Shown here piece after piece: positions 1 to 8,500 of a DNA stretch of 64,000 nt. The notes beneath the pieces were generated by a model that ran no database searches, had not been told where the DNA came from, and was given only the letters and a program-made list of their open reading frames with translations. Both the position numbers and the translations under genes were made by a program. Each line of letters begins with the position of its first letter. Within the stretch, counting starts at the first letter, position 1. The stretch comes from SLSG01 sp964477035 (lineage in GTDB: Bacteria; Bacteroidota; Bacteroidia; Bacteroidales; UBA7960), in NCBI GenBank assembly GCA_964477035.1, contig CAYZCW010000001.1, positions 372,001 to 436,000 of the forward strand, written 5' to 3'.

Positions 1-761
1 TATTCCTCCTGAATGAAGATCACGGAAACGGCCTCTTCCCTTGCCAGCCGGATCAGCCTGCCCAGCATGGCCGGGGAAGGCTCTTTGCCATCGTACTCAA
101 TGGCATGCTGTACCAGCCCATAGTCCCTGGCCAGGTAAGTCAGGGCGGGGTGAAAGATCATGAAGCTCCTCTGGGACAAGCCTCCGGACAGGTCCCGGAA
201 TGCCCGGTCGATCGCTTCCACTTCCGCTGCCAGGGCGGGATGGTTGGAGGCAATGACCTCCCCGTGTTCGGGAAAGGCTTCCGTCAGGGCGTCCCGGATG
301 ACCGGCAGCAGGGCCTTCACCACGGCCGGAGACATCCAGATATGGGGATCGATGCCTCCTTCGTGAACGTGGTCGCCATGCTGTACCTCGGGCCCGCGGA
401 TCAGTTCGGTATGATCGGACAGGTTCACCACCTGCATGTCCGGATTCAGTTCCCTGAGGCGGCCGATCCAGCTTTTTTCATAGCCCAGGTAGCCGATGCG
501 CAGGTACAGCCCGGAGTCGGACAGCCGTCGGATTTGTTCCGTGGTGGGGGCGTAGGTGGCGTGGCCGGCGCCCGTGGGGACCATGACGTTGACGTCGATG
601 GCCCCATCGGTGAGGCGGTCGACAAAATACTGCAGGGGCGGGATGCTGACCGACAGGGTGTTGTCGCCGGTCTCCGGCCGGGAGGGGCCGCAGGATACCA
701 TAAACAGGGGCAGGGCCCAGGCAAACAGGATCAGGGGGAAGCGTTTGTGAATAGCCATCAT
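1..761 (-). CDS. Metal ABC transporter substrate-binding lipoprotein (ZnuA-like), 3' end cut by window
   Basis: This is the solute-binding lipoprotein of a cluster A-I zinc or manganese ABC importer. It would capture the ion outside the inner membrane for a partner permease and ATPase, which are not visible. The first 253 codons are present and the stop lies off the left edge. A hydrophobic leader ends in MVSC, with lipidated Cys24. Candidate metal ligands are His67 in a GAGHATYAPT segment, His140 in DPHIW and His204 in FHPALTYLARDYGL. A short His-rich loop (HGDHVHEGG, about 128-136) is typical of zinc-type members. The start is ATG at 761, with a second ATG directly after it. Metal choice (Zn or Mn) is not decided. 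Confidence 0.85.
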   Translation of the reverse strand, partial: MMAIHKRFPLILFAWALPLFMVSCGPSRPETGDNTLSVSIPPLQYFVDRLTDGAIDVNVMVPTGAGHATYAPTTEQIRRLSDSGLYLRIGYLGYEKSWIGRLRELNPDMQVVNLSDHTELIRGPEVQHGDHVHEGGIDPHIWMSPAVVKALLPVIRDALTEAFPEHGEVIASNHPALAAEVEAIDRAFRDLSGGLSQRSFMIFHPALTYLARDYGLVQHAIEYDGKEPSPAMLGRLIRLAREEAVSVIFIQEE

Positions 762-894
762 GTGGGAGGTTGGTTGTTTGCGGGCCTTGTCGCTGGTGCC
801 GGCCGGCTGGCCGGCGGCCCGTGAGCTGCCACAGGCCCCGGCCCATGCAAATTTACGCATAGTTTCCTTGCCGTGCAATGCCCGGACATGGTTC

Positions 895-1407
895 CTACCA
901 GCGGCTGGGGGTGTTGTGGAAGAGGCGGCACTGCTGGTGAAAGTACCTGAAGTAGTAATATAGCTTGTAGTTCAGCTCCTTGCCGTAATCAACATCCGGC
1001 TGGTAGTCGATGTAGGTCTCGGGGGTGCAACCCGCCCTTCCGCTTCGGCCCAGGCTGGCATTCCACTGAATGACCAGCTGCCTGTTCCAGTTCTCCAGGT
1101 ATTCCTGGGTGTACATGCCTTCCGGTTCGCGCACCCTTTCGAACCACAGGTCGAAGGCCGGATCCATGATCACCAGCTCGTATTCGGTGGTGTCGCTTTT
1201 TTCCCCGGCGGCCGGGGCGAGCCGCAGGGTGTCGGTTGCTGCCGCCCTTTGCGGTTCGGCGGCCATTGCCGGCAGCGGGGGGGTGGCCAGCATCAACGCA
1301 ATAAGGGCAAGCCCCGTGGTCAGCAGCCCGGCAAGGCCCCGGCGGCGGCCCGCCGCCGGGCCGCTTTCCATTGTCAGGTTAAGGCACATCAGTCTGTTCG
1401 TATCCAT
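895..1407 (-). CDS. DUF6146 family protein
   Basis: The protein has 170 residues, with a basic N-terminus and one hydrophobic segment at about 25-50 ending near PAMAAEP, which could be a signal peptide or an anchor. The rest matches my memory of DUF6146, a Bacteroidota-only family: YELVIMDPAFDLWF at 76-89, an aromatic and asparagine-rich stretch (YTQEYLENWNRQ) and NYKLYYYFRYF at 146-156. Its biochemical role is unknown. It is 133 bases upstream of the metal-binding lipoprotein on the same strand, so the two may be co-transcribed, but no functional link is evident. Starts at codon 7 or 13 are also possible. Confidence 0.7.
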   Translation of the reverse strand: MDTNRLMCLNLTMESGPAAGRRRGLAGLLTTGLALIALMLATPPLPAMAAEPQRAAATDTLRLAPAAGEKSDTTEYELVIMDPAFDLWFERVREPEGMYTQEYLENWNRQLVIQWNASLGRSGRAGCTPETYIDYQPDVDYGKELNYKLYYYFRYFHQQCRLFHNTPSRW

Positions 1408-1460
1408 GGGTGACTCCTTTCGCTCTGTCCCTTAAAGATACGAAAATTCCACTGAACCGC

Positions 1461-2048
1461 TCATTGCCTCCGGTGGCGTTTTTCCCGCAGGACCCAGTAC
1501 AATCCCCTGGTATTGGCCCTGATGTCGTCCAGGTGCATCAGTACGAACCCTTTCTCTATGTATGCCAGGACGCCCCAACCGAGTGCCAGGTAGTACAACC
1601 AGGGGAAAAAGCCCCAAACAAAGAGCACGAACAGGAAGATGCCCTGCAGGTAACCGGCGATCACGCCTCCGTATAGGTGGAGCCCGGGCATTTTACGGAA
1701 GCGGATGAAGGCAATCACATAGGTCAGCGCGAATATGCCCAGGAACAAAAACAGGATCCAGCTGTGCGGCTGAACGGGTTCCCAGCGGAAGCGGAACAAA
1801 CCGGCCACGGCCAGTATATAGGTCCCCACGTCCGCCAGGTTGTCCAGGGCGGCCCCGAAGCGGGTCACCAGTCCGAATGTCCGGGCAATAAACCCGTCCA
1901 GGATGTCCGACACCAGGCTGATGCAGATAAAGACCACGAACAGCGGCTCATTTCCGCTGAGGACAAACCACAAAATGAGCGGAAATACGGCCAGGCGGTA
2001 AAAGCTGATCAGGTTGGGCAGGTTGTAGATGTTCTCCTTCTGTTGCAT
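1461..2048 (-). CDS. CDP-alcohol phosphatidyltransferase family protein
   Basis: This integral membrane enzyme moves a phosphatidyl group from a CDP-alcohol, usually CDP-diacylglycerol, to a second alcohol with release of CMP. The family signature is complete: Asp48, Asp51-Gly52, Ala55-Arg56, Gly65, Asp69 and Asp73 in the pattern DxxDGxxAR...GxxxDxxxD. At 195 residues with about six hydrophobic segments it has the usual size. The acceptor alcohol (glycerol phosphate, inositol phosphate, serine or other) cannot be read from the sequence. It lies 27 bases downstream of a polyprenol/phytol-kinase-like gene, with CdsA just beyond, so the setting is phospholipid head-group or isoprenoid-lipid synthesis. 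Confidence 0.85.
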   Translation of the reverse strand: MQQKENIYNLPNLISFYRLAVFPLILWFVLSGNEPLFVVFICISLVSDILDGFIARTFGLVTRFGAALDNLADVGTYILAVAGLFRFRWEPVQPHSWILFLFLGIFALTYVIAFIRFRKMPGLHLYGGVIAGYLQGIFLFVLFVWGFFPWLYYLALGWGVLAYIEKGFVLMHLDDIRANTRGLYWVLREKRHRRQ

Positions 2049-2075
2049 GAGAAAGGCATTGGTTTGAGTGGGGGC

Positions 2076-2750
2076 TTACCCGATGAGGAGCAAAACCAGC
2101 AACACGCTCAGGGGAATGCTCAGGTTGTCGGTTCCCCTGGGACTGAACAGCTCGGCCAGGGTGGCGGTCAGTGCCAGCAGCAGGGAATAGCCCAGCGACT
2201 GCAGGTCGAACTGTTGCCGGATGTAATAATGGGCGATGAGGCCGATCAGAAAAGCCGAAATGAAAAAGGCCGATGAGCCCAGCCAGGTCTTGCCCATGGG
2301 CCGTCCAAACAACACAATCTGGTGGTTGAAGCGGGTGATATTCAGTCCGAGCAGCCCGGCCACCGGGTCGCTGATGGCCAGCACGAGCATGGGGACCACA
2401 AACAGAAAACGGTCGCCCGTCAGGGTATAGACCAGGAAGCTGATGTAGATGGCCACCGGGAGCAGGTAGCTTCCCGCCGAAATGCGGGCGATGTCGTGGA
2501 TGGACCGCAGGTGGGCGGTCCCGCGGCTTGCAAAGAGCAGGAAGAAAAAGACCACCGCCAGGAACAGCACATACCAGTGGTCGGTGAACAGGTAGGGAAA
2601 GGTGATGGTCGAGAGGGTGGCCGTCAGGTGTGCCAGTTTGCGGGTGACCTCGCCCGGCAGTTTCAGCCGCCGGTAGACAAGTTCCACGAAAACCAGCAGC
2701 AGCAGGAAGACGACCAGGAACAGGAAGGTCAGCCCGATCTGTGTGCCCAT
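2076..2750 (-). CDS. Dolichol/phytol kinase-like membrane protein (CTP-dependent lipid kinase superfamily)
   Basis: A polytopic membrane protein of 224 residues with about seven hydrophobic segments. It resembles bacterial members of the dolichol kinase/phytol kinase group, which is related to CDP-diacylglycerol synthases. Supporting motifs are DPVAGLLG around Asp128, the KTWLGS segment at 154-159 and ELFSPRGTDNLSIP at 200-213, which parallels the acidic-SPRG-DN motif of plant phytol kinases. It probably phosphorylates a membrane alcohol with CTP, but the substrate is unknown. A good -7 element lies at 2788-2795, so it likely heads a two-gene transcript with the CDP-alcohol transferase. A CTP:phosphatidate cytidylyltransferase-like role is the main alternative. 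Confidence 0.72.
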   Translation of the reverse strand: MGTQIGLTFLFLVVFLLLLVFVELVYRRLKLPGEVTRKLAHLTATLSTITFPYLFTDHWYVLFLAVVFFFLLFASRGTAHLRSIHDIARISAGSYLLPVAIYISFLVYTLTGDRFLFVVPMLVLAISDPVAGLLGLNITRFNHQIVLFGRPMGKTWLGSSAFFISAFLIGLIAHYYIRQQFDLQSLGYSLLLALTATLAELFSPRGTDNLSIPLSVLLVLLLIG

Positions 2751-2787
2751 GACGTGTTTTTTTTCTGTGAAACAGGTTCTTGCCGGT

Positions 2788-2819
2788 CAAATATACAAGA
2801 AATTTTCGTCGGATGGAAA
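2788..2819 (-). promoter_or_regulatory. Bacteroidota-type promoter of the lipid-kinase/CDP-transferase pair
   Basis: Read on the minus strand, TATATTTG (2795 to 2788) matches the -7 consensus TAnnTTTG exactly. A TTTC at 2819-2816 sits 20 bases upstream in the -33 position. The start codon is about 38 bases downstream. Confidence 0.55.
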
Positions 2820-2882
2820 ACCAGCCTCCGAAGGTCTGCCTCCGTTTCCGGGCCAGGGGTTCCGGGCGTCCGGCCCCCCGGA

Positions 2883-3617
2883 TTAGCCCATCAGCAATGA
2901 CGCCAGGGCCAGGAAGGCGCCCCCGGCGATCAGGCTGTCGAAGCGGTCGAGAAAACCGCCGTGGCCGGGCAGCCAGCGGGCGAAATCCTTCACCCCGTAA
3001 TGCCGCTTGTAGAGGGAGCTCAGCACATCCCCCGCAAAGGCAAAGGCTACCGTGCCCAGGGCGAGGCCCAGGCCGCGGGGCCAGCCGCCCCCGTGCAGCC
3101 CGTTCAGCAGGAACGAGCTGGCCGCTGCAAGAACCACCCCTCCGGCCAGTCCCTCGACGGTCTTGTTAGGGCTGACCCGGGGGAGGAGCGGCCTGCGGCC
3201 GAACAGCTGTCCGCTGACCTGGCTGAAGGCATCGAACATGGACAGGATGAGGAAGCCGAACAGGATGAGCCCACCGGGCAGCCTTCCGAATTGCCAGAAG
3301 CCCGCGGAAAGGAGGCCGTACAGGAGAAGGGAGAGGACAAAGAAAGGGGATGCCCTCCGGCGGGACCGCCGGAACACCCGGATCAGCTCGGCCCATCCGA
3401 CGAGGATGATGATGATGCCCAGCAGCCGGAACCAGCGCGGATCCAATGCGATGCTGAAAAACAGCACGTGGATGATCACAAAGTAGGTGCCGTATTTGAG
3501 CCAGAGTTGCCGCCGGCCAGACGGGTCCTTTCTTCGCCCGATCAGGTAAAAGCCTGTGCCACCCAAAGCAAAATAGGCGAGGATGATGAGGTAGATTTTT
3601 ATCAGCAGGGGCGTCAT
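2883..3617 (-). CDS. cdsA: Phosphatidate cytidylyltransferase (CDP-diacylglycerol synthase)
   Basis: CdsA converts phosphatidate and CTP to CDP-diacylglycerol and pyrophosphate in the inner membrane, the branch point for phospholipids. The protein has 244 residues and about seven hydrophobic segments. The C-terminal family signature is clear at 200-227: S-LYKR, four residues, KD, then LPGHGGFLDRFDS. SPNKTVEG at 149-156 is another conserved stretch. The N-terminal part is short compared with 270-285 residue homologues. It precedes the kinase-like and CDP-alcohol transferase genes on the same strand with a 132-base gap that contains a new promoter, so it may be transcribed both alone and as the head of the cluster. 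Confidence 0.93.
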   Translation of the reverse strand: MTPLLIKIYLIILAYFALGGTGFYLIGRRKDPSGRRQLWLKYGTYFVIIHVLFFSIALDPRWFRLLGIIIILVGWAELIRVFRRSRRRASPFFVLSLLLYGLLSAGFWQFGRLPGGLILFGFLILSMFDAFSQVSGQLFGRRPLLPRVSPNKTVEGLAGGVVLAAASSFLLNGLHGGGWPRGLGLALGTVAFAFAGDVLSSLYKRHYGVKDFARWLPGHGGFLDRFDSLIAGGAFLALASLLMG

Positions 3618-3655
3618 GCTTGCCTGGTTTTATCTGGTGATGGTTTGCGGCAGGA

Positions 3656-3692
3656 GAATGCCGCCCGACAAGCAGTCTGTCGGGCGGCATTC
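3656..3692. terminator. 15-bp perfect inverted repeat between susD-like gene and cdsA
   Basis: Arms 3656-3670 and 3678-3692 are perfect reverse complements with a 7-base loop. The hairpin is GC-rich, lies 55 bases past the stop of the SusD-like gene and ends 39 bases before the cdsA start on the same strand. There is no U-tract, so it may be a weak terminator, an mRNA-stabilising 3' end for susCD, or a leader structure for cdsA. Confidence 0.55.
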
Positions 3693-3746
3693 CTGTGCCT
3701 TGCCGGCCGCCTTTTCCAAGGGATGTCTGTCCGGCACATAGAGGGC

Positions 3747-5186
3747 TCAGGAGCCTGTGTACCAGGAATTTTGCTCCATCAGGTCGTTGACCTCCATCTC
3801 ACGGAAGGGGATCGGTAAAATGAGGTTCCCCGCATTGTATGGGTAGTCCCCGATGTTCAGCTTCCAGCGTTTGAGGTCATGGAGCCGGTGCCCTTCCCAG
3901 CACAGCTCAAGATAGCGCTCTTCGCGTATCTGCTGACGGGTGACCGGTTCTGCATGGACCGGGGCCTGGGCCCTTTGCCGGATGGTGTTGATGTCCTGGG
4001 TGGGCGTGTTGGGTCCGACCTGGCCGGTGCCGCTCTCGAAGTTGGCCTCCGCCCGGATCAGGTACATCTCTGCCAGCCGGATCAGGGGGATGTTGGCATA
4101 GTAGTCCCCCCATTTGGAGGTGTTGATGCCACCAAAGTTCAGGATCGTTCCCACCCCGATATAATACATATGGTGTACCTCTGCAATGGTGGTGCCGGGA
4201 TCCGTATCGGTCTGGACCATCCCCCTCAGGTCGTCCGGGTGAAAACGGTCGATGAATACCTGCTGGATGTCGTAATCGCCCCGCCCCATCCCGTTCAGGG
4301 AGGCATACATCACGGTGAGCCAGGGCGTGTTGGATGCCACGTTGTTCTGCAGGGCAAAGATGTCTTCCGGACTCATGCCGCTGTTGTTGAATGCTTCCAG
4401 GGGAGTGGCTGTAAGAGAAAACCCGCCCTGTTCAATCACCCTGTTGGCTTCAGTGGCGGCTGCCGTGTAATTGCCCATCTGCAGGTACAGCCTGGCCAGT
4501 ACGGCACTGGCGGCGAAAGAGGAGGCATACACCCCGTTGGATGCCGGCAGCAGGTCTTTGGCACTGCTCAGGTCCGCAATGGCTTGCTGGTAGCATTCCG
4601 CGACACTGTTTCTCGGCAGTTTGGTCGCATCCTGCACGTCGTTGGTCGGGATCAGGATTATCGGGATCCCGGGCTGGTTGTTCGCCTGTCCCGGCTCGTA
4701 GGGAAGACCGAACAGCCTGGTCATTTCAAATACCACCCATCCGCGCAGGAACCTGGCCTCTCCTTCAACCCGTTGCTTTTCGCTGTCGGACAGCAGGCCA
4801 AGGACATCCTGCTGCAACAGGAGGTTGGTTTTGTTAATCAGGCGGTAGGCCCTGATCCAGGTGGTGGACACATAGGTGTTTGTCACCGTGGCCTGTTTCC
4901 TGTAAAACTCCCGCGGTTGCTGGTAGGTGCCGATGAACTGCATATCGTTGGTGGCCGCATACAATTCGCTGTACTCATTGAAGGAAGAACCAAAGATCCC
5001 CGTATGGCGCGCTTCAAGATAGGCGCCCACAAGGGTTGCCTGGATGTTCTGGGGAGAGGTGAGGGCCGTTTCCGCATCGATCGACTGCTTGGGCTGGATG
5101 TCCAGCTTCTCTGTACAGGCCAGCATGCTCAGGATCACGGCAACCAGGATCAGTCCCCTTGTATGGTTGGTTTTTATGTTTTTCAT
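3747..5186 (-). CDS. SusD/RagB-family outer-membrane lipoprotein
   Basis: SusD proteins are surface lipoproteins that form the lid over a SusC transporter and bind the nutrient. The 479-residue product starts with a type II signal peptide ending LSMLAC, lipidated at Cys24. Typical features follow: N-terminal TPR-like helices, a NKTNLLLQQ segment, and the C-terminal RAEANFESGTGQ and EERYLELCWEGHRLHDLKRW motifs conserved in this family. It begins 12 bases after the SusC-like gene ends, so the pair is one transcript. No glycosidase, sulfatase, peptidase or sensor sits beside the pair, so the ligand is unknown. Confidence 0.95.
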   Translation of the reverse strand: MKNIKTNHTRGLILVAVILSMLACTEKLDIQPKQSIDAETALTSPQNIQATLVGAYLEARHTGIFGSSFNEYSELYAATNDMQFIGTYQQPREFYRKQATVTNTYVSTTWIRAYRLINKTNLLLQQDVLGLLSDSEKQRVEGEARFLRGWVVFEMTRLFGLPYEPGQANNQPGIPIILIPTNDVQDATKLPRNSVAECYQQAIADLSSAKDLLPASNGVYASSFAASAVLARLYLQMGNYTAAATEANRVIEQGGFSLTATPLEAFNNSGMSPEDIFALQNNVASNTPWLTVMYASLNGMGRGDYDIQQVFIDRFHPDDLRGMVQTDTDPGTTIAEVHHMYYIGVGTILNFGGINTSKWGDYYANIPLIRLAEMYLIRAEANFESGTGQVGPNTPTQDINTIRQRAQAPVHAEPVTRQQIREERYLELCWEGHRLHDLKRWKLNIGDYPYNAGNLILPIPFREMEVNDLMEQNSWYTGS

Positions 5187-5198
5187 CTTGCTGGTTTT

Positions 5199-8100
5199 TT
5201 AGAATGTGAAATTGATGCCGACGGAATACGTCCTTGCCTGGGGTGCCGTGTAGAAATCGATTCCCTGGATGATGTTCTGGTTCTGGGTGGACCTGTTCGT
5301 GCCAAGGAAGTTGACTTCCGGATCCCAGCCTTCGTATTTGGTGAAGGTGTAGAGGTTCTGTACGGATAGATAGATTCTCATTCCCGACAGGCGGATGGAG
5401 CGAAGGACATTCTGTGGCAGGGTATATCCCAGTTCGATGTTGCGAAGGCGCAGGTAAGACCCATCGGTCAGGTAGCGGTCAGACTCCTGGGTTCCGTTGC
5501 CTTCACCAAGCCGGGCCTGGGGTACCTCGGTGATGTCTCCCGGATTTTGCCACCGGTTCATCTGGTCCACCGTCTGGTTGTCGAACCAGTCTCCGTTGGC
5601 CGACTGGTAAATCCCGCCGCCCCGGTAAATCATGTTGCCGTAAACAAAACTCATCAGGACATTCAGGTCGAAGCCCCCGTAGGCCATGTAGTTGCTCAGG
5701 CCGCCGACAAAATCAGGATTGGGCGAACCGACCACCTGGGATTCGGCCAGGTTGTAGTCGTTGGTTGTTTCCTGGCTGTCGGCATTCAGGTAAAACAGGG
5801 CATCCCCGTTGTCCGGATCCACCCCGGCATATTTTCTCATCTTGAAAACGCCCAGTGGCTGTCCTTCCATCACGTAACTCAGGGAGTTGGGGGTGATCTC
5901 TTCCCCACCCACATCCAGGATCTTGTTCCGGTTGAAGGAGATGTTGAAGTCGGTTGTCCACGAAAACCTGCCGGTCAGGTTGTTTGAACGAAGGGCAAAC
6001 TCCAGCCCTTTGTTCTCCAGGGTGCCGAAATTGCTCCATACCCCGGTGTATCCGGAGGTGGAGGGCAGGGTCCTGTAAAGCAGGAGGTCCGTGGTGTATT
6101 TGTAGTAATAGTCCACCTCGAAGGTCAGGCGGTCGTTGAAAAGGCCAAAGTCAGCGCCCACATTGAACTGTGAGGTCCTTTCCCAGCCGAGCGCCCGGCT
6201 TTGCAGCTGGATGGGCTCTATGCCATTACGCCCGGCGTAGTTGACGCCCCCGAAAAGAGCCAGGTGGGCGTAATCGGGAATGCCGGAGTTGCCGGTGATG
6301 CCATAGCTGGCGCGGACCTTCAGGAAACTGAGGGGGTCTGACAAGCCCCTCAGGAAGTTCTCTTCGCTGAGGATCCATCCTGCGGACACGGAGGGGAAGA
6401 AGCCGAAACGGTTGTCTATGCCGAAGCGTGAGGAACCGTCCACCCTGCCGCTCAAACTCAGCAGGTATTTGTCCATGAACTTGTAATTCACCCTGGAGAA
6501 GAAGGACAGGAAGCTGTGTCCGTATTCCCAGCTGGAAAATGAACTGGCTTCTGCCGCGCTGGCGATGTTCTGGAAGTCGTCCGTCGGGAAACCCCTTCCT
6601 TCGATATTGTTGCCCACGGTATTGGACTCCTGGTAGGACATACCGGCCACCACATTGACTACGTGCAGGTCTAAAGCCTTGTCGAAATTGAAATAGTTCT
6701 CCCAGTTATAGTTAAGCACCCTGACCGACCTGTTTTGTGCCTCCCCGGCCGGTCCTGCGCCGATGGTGTTGCGTCCCCAGAAGTTCTTCTCCCGCTGGTC
6801 CAGCAGGTCGGTGCCAAATTCCGAGCGGAAAGTGAGGCCGTCCAGGATGTTGTAGGCCCCGTAAGCGTTGGCCAGGGTCCTGAATACGGTGGTGTTGTTG
6901 TAGGTATCCCTTATGGAGATCAGCCCGTTGTAATACACGGTGTTGGTGTTGTATTCGCCCGTTGCCGGGTCGATGATCGGGGTCAGGGGCGACTGCGCCA
7001 CGAGCTGCAGGGGCGTGGCAAAGGCATTGTCATTTTCCACACGCTCCAGTTCGTTGCGGTTCAGGCTCATCTGCATCCCGAACGAAAACCGGTCGGATGC
7101 CTTCTGGTCCAGGTTCAGTCGGGCGTTGAACTTGTTCATGTTGTTGCCCCTCAGGATGCCCGTATGGTCGTCATAGCTGATCCCGGCATAGAATGTGGTA
7201 TTCCCCATGCCGCCGCTGCCGTTGAATGAGATCCTGTTGAATGAGCCCTTCTGGAAGGCTTCGGCCTGCCAGTCCTCATCGTATTCCATGACGCCGTTCC
7301 AGCGGCCGTAACGCCTCCATATCTCTTCTTTCGGCAGCCAGCCCCAGACAAGCCCGTCATACAGCACATTGTCCATGGCCTCGTCCAGCAACTCGAAATA
7401 CTGCTGTGCATTGAGCCACTCCATGAGCCGGCTGGGTTCACTCAGGCCGGAAGAATAGTTGACATTGAAACGGGTTACCCCCGTCTGGCCGCGTTTGGTG
7501 TTGATGATGACCACCCCGTTCGAGGCCCTGGACCCGTATATGGCTGCTGCTGAGGCATCCTTGAGGATCTGAATGGACTCAATGTCGGTCATGGACAGGT
7601 CGGCCAGCGGGCTGGTCGGCTGGTTGAACTCCTGCCCCTGGTTCTGGGTGGTGATGGGCACCCCATCAATTACATAGAGGGGCTGGTTGTCGGCCGAAAT
7701 GGATGAGGAGCCGCGGATCCTCATCTTGATGCTTTCTCCCAGCTTGCCGCTGGCCTGTTCCACGAACACGCCCGACGCCCTGCCTTGAATGGCCGTCTCA
7801 AATGTGTGGGAGGGCATTTGGGCAATGCCCTCGGTCTCGACCTTTGAAATGGAGCCTGTCAGCTCCCTCTTCAGCGCCGTTCCATACCCCACGATGACCA
7901 CGGCATCCAGGGAGAACACATCCGGGGCCAGGGCCACATTGATGGTGGTCCGTCCTTCCACGGCCACCTCCTGTGCCTGCATGCCGATAAAAGAAAACAC
8001 CAGGACGGCCTCGGGCCGGACCCTGATCTCATACCTCCCGTTCGGATCGGTGGCCACCCCATTGGATGTGCCTTTCTCCAGCACGGTGACGCCTGGCAGG

Positions 8101-8210
8101 GTTTGTCCGCTGTTCTGGTCTGTCACCGTTCCTCTCACGAGAATGGTTTGCCCGAAGAGGGTTGCCCCTCCAAGGACAAATACGGTAAAAAACAGTAGAA
8201 ACCTCTTCAT
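5199..8210 (-). CDS. SusC/RagA-family TonB-linked outer-membrane transporter
   Basis: A 1003-residue TonB-dependent transporter. It has a signal peptide (1-21, ending TLFGQ), a carboxypeptidase-regulatory-like domain at about 24-105 (GTVTDQNSGQTLPGVTVLEK), and a plug domain carrying LYVIDGVPI and SIQILKDASAAAIYGSRAS, both hallmark SusC motifs. A long beta-barrel follows and ends in YSVGINFTF with the terminal aromatic residue needed for barrel assembly. It imports a ligand captured by the SusD partner immediately downstream, using energy from TonB-ExbBD. No anti-sigma/ECF pair or hybrid sensor is adjacent, so regulation is not visible. Confidence 0.96.
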   Translation of the reverse strand: MKRFLLFFTVFVLGGATLFGQTILVRGTVTDQNSGQTLPGVTVLEKGTSNGVATDPNGRYEIRVRPEAVLVFSFIGMQAQEVAVEGRTTINVALAPDVFSLDAVVIVGYGTALKRELTGSISKVETEGIAQMPSHTFETAIQGRASGVFVEQASGKLGESIKMRIRGSSSISADNQPLYVIDGVPITTQNQGQEFNQPTSPLADLSMTDIESIQILKDASAAAIYGSRASNGVVIINTKRGQTGVTRFNVNYSSGLSEPSRLMEWLNAQQYFELLDEAMDNVLYDGLVWGWLPKEEIWRRYGRWNGVMEYDEDWQAEAFQKGSFNRISFNGSGGMGNTTFYAGISYDDHTGILRGNNMNKFNARLNLDQKASDRFSFGMQMSLNRNELERVENDNAFATPLQLVAQSPLTPIIDPATGEYNTNTVYYNGLISIRDTYNNTTVFRTLANAYGAYNILDGLTFRSEFGTDLLDQREKNFWGRNTIGAGPAGEAQNRSVRVLNYNWENYFNFDKALDLHVVNVVAGMSYQESNTVGNNIEGRGFPTDDFQNIASAAEASSFSSWEYGHSFLSFFSRVNYKFMDKYLLSLSGRVDGSSRFGIDNRFGFFPSVSAGWILSEENFLRGLSDPLSFLKVRASYGITGNSGIPDYAHLALFGGVNYAGRNGIEPIQLQSRALGWERTSQFNVGADFGLFNDRLTFEVDYYYKYTTDLLLYRTLPSTSGYTGVWSNFGTLENKGLEFALRSNNLTGRFSWTTDFNISFNRNKILDVGGEEITPNSLSYVMEGQPLGVFKMRKYAGVDPDNGDALFYLNADSQETTNDYNLAESQVVGSPNPDFVGGLSNYMAYGGFDLNVLMSFVYGNMIYRGGGIYQSANGDWFDNQTVDQMNRWQNPGDITEVPQARLGEGNGTQESDRYLTDGSYLRLRNIELGYTLPQNVLRSIRLSGMRIYLSVQNLYTFTKYEGWDPEVNFLGTNRSTQNQNIIQGIDFYTAPQARTYSVGINFTF

Positions 8211-8500
8211 GTTTGATGGTTTAAGTGAATAATTTGGTTAATTTTCGGATGATAATGACCCGGCAAGCGGCATCCCGGATGTCGTTATCCGGCTGAGGCC
8301 CGCCTGCCAGGTCCTTCCTTCCGAAACAGGGCTTGTGGGTAAAATTGTGGAGCCTGCCCTGTAAATATATGGAATTATCGATGTGGTTGGGGGTTGTTTG
8401 TCGTGTTTTTCATTGCGAAACAATAATTTGAAATCATTATAAACTACTGGATGCACCTGAGGGGACAGTCAACAATGCCGCCAGTGAAAAATAAACAGTC
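8211..8500. other. 290-base divergent intergenic region between susC-like and ompA-like genes
   Basis: No coding sequence was recognised here. The susC-proximal 60 bases and the stretch 8340-8450 are AT-rich. The nearest match to a minus-strand -7 box is TATATTTA (8369 to 8362), one base off consensus and about 150 bases from the susC start. No clear plus-strand promoter was found for the OmpA-family gene. Confidence 0.4.

Noticed and set aside
3879..5369. Long plus-strand open frame (496 codons) across the susD-like gene
   Set aside because: It is antisense to a well-supported SusD gene and has no domain or signal. High GC makes long antisense frames common here (also 16003-16980 over dusB, 42048-43784 over the molybdenum-cofactor genes, 46556-48292 over modC, 58160-59536 over upp and the permease gene).
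8362..8369. TATATTTA as a susC promoter
   Set aside because: It has one mismatch at the conserved G, lacks a -33 box and is 150 bases from the start; not strong enough to list as a promoter.
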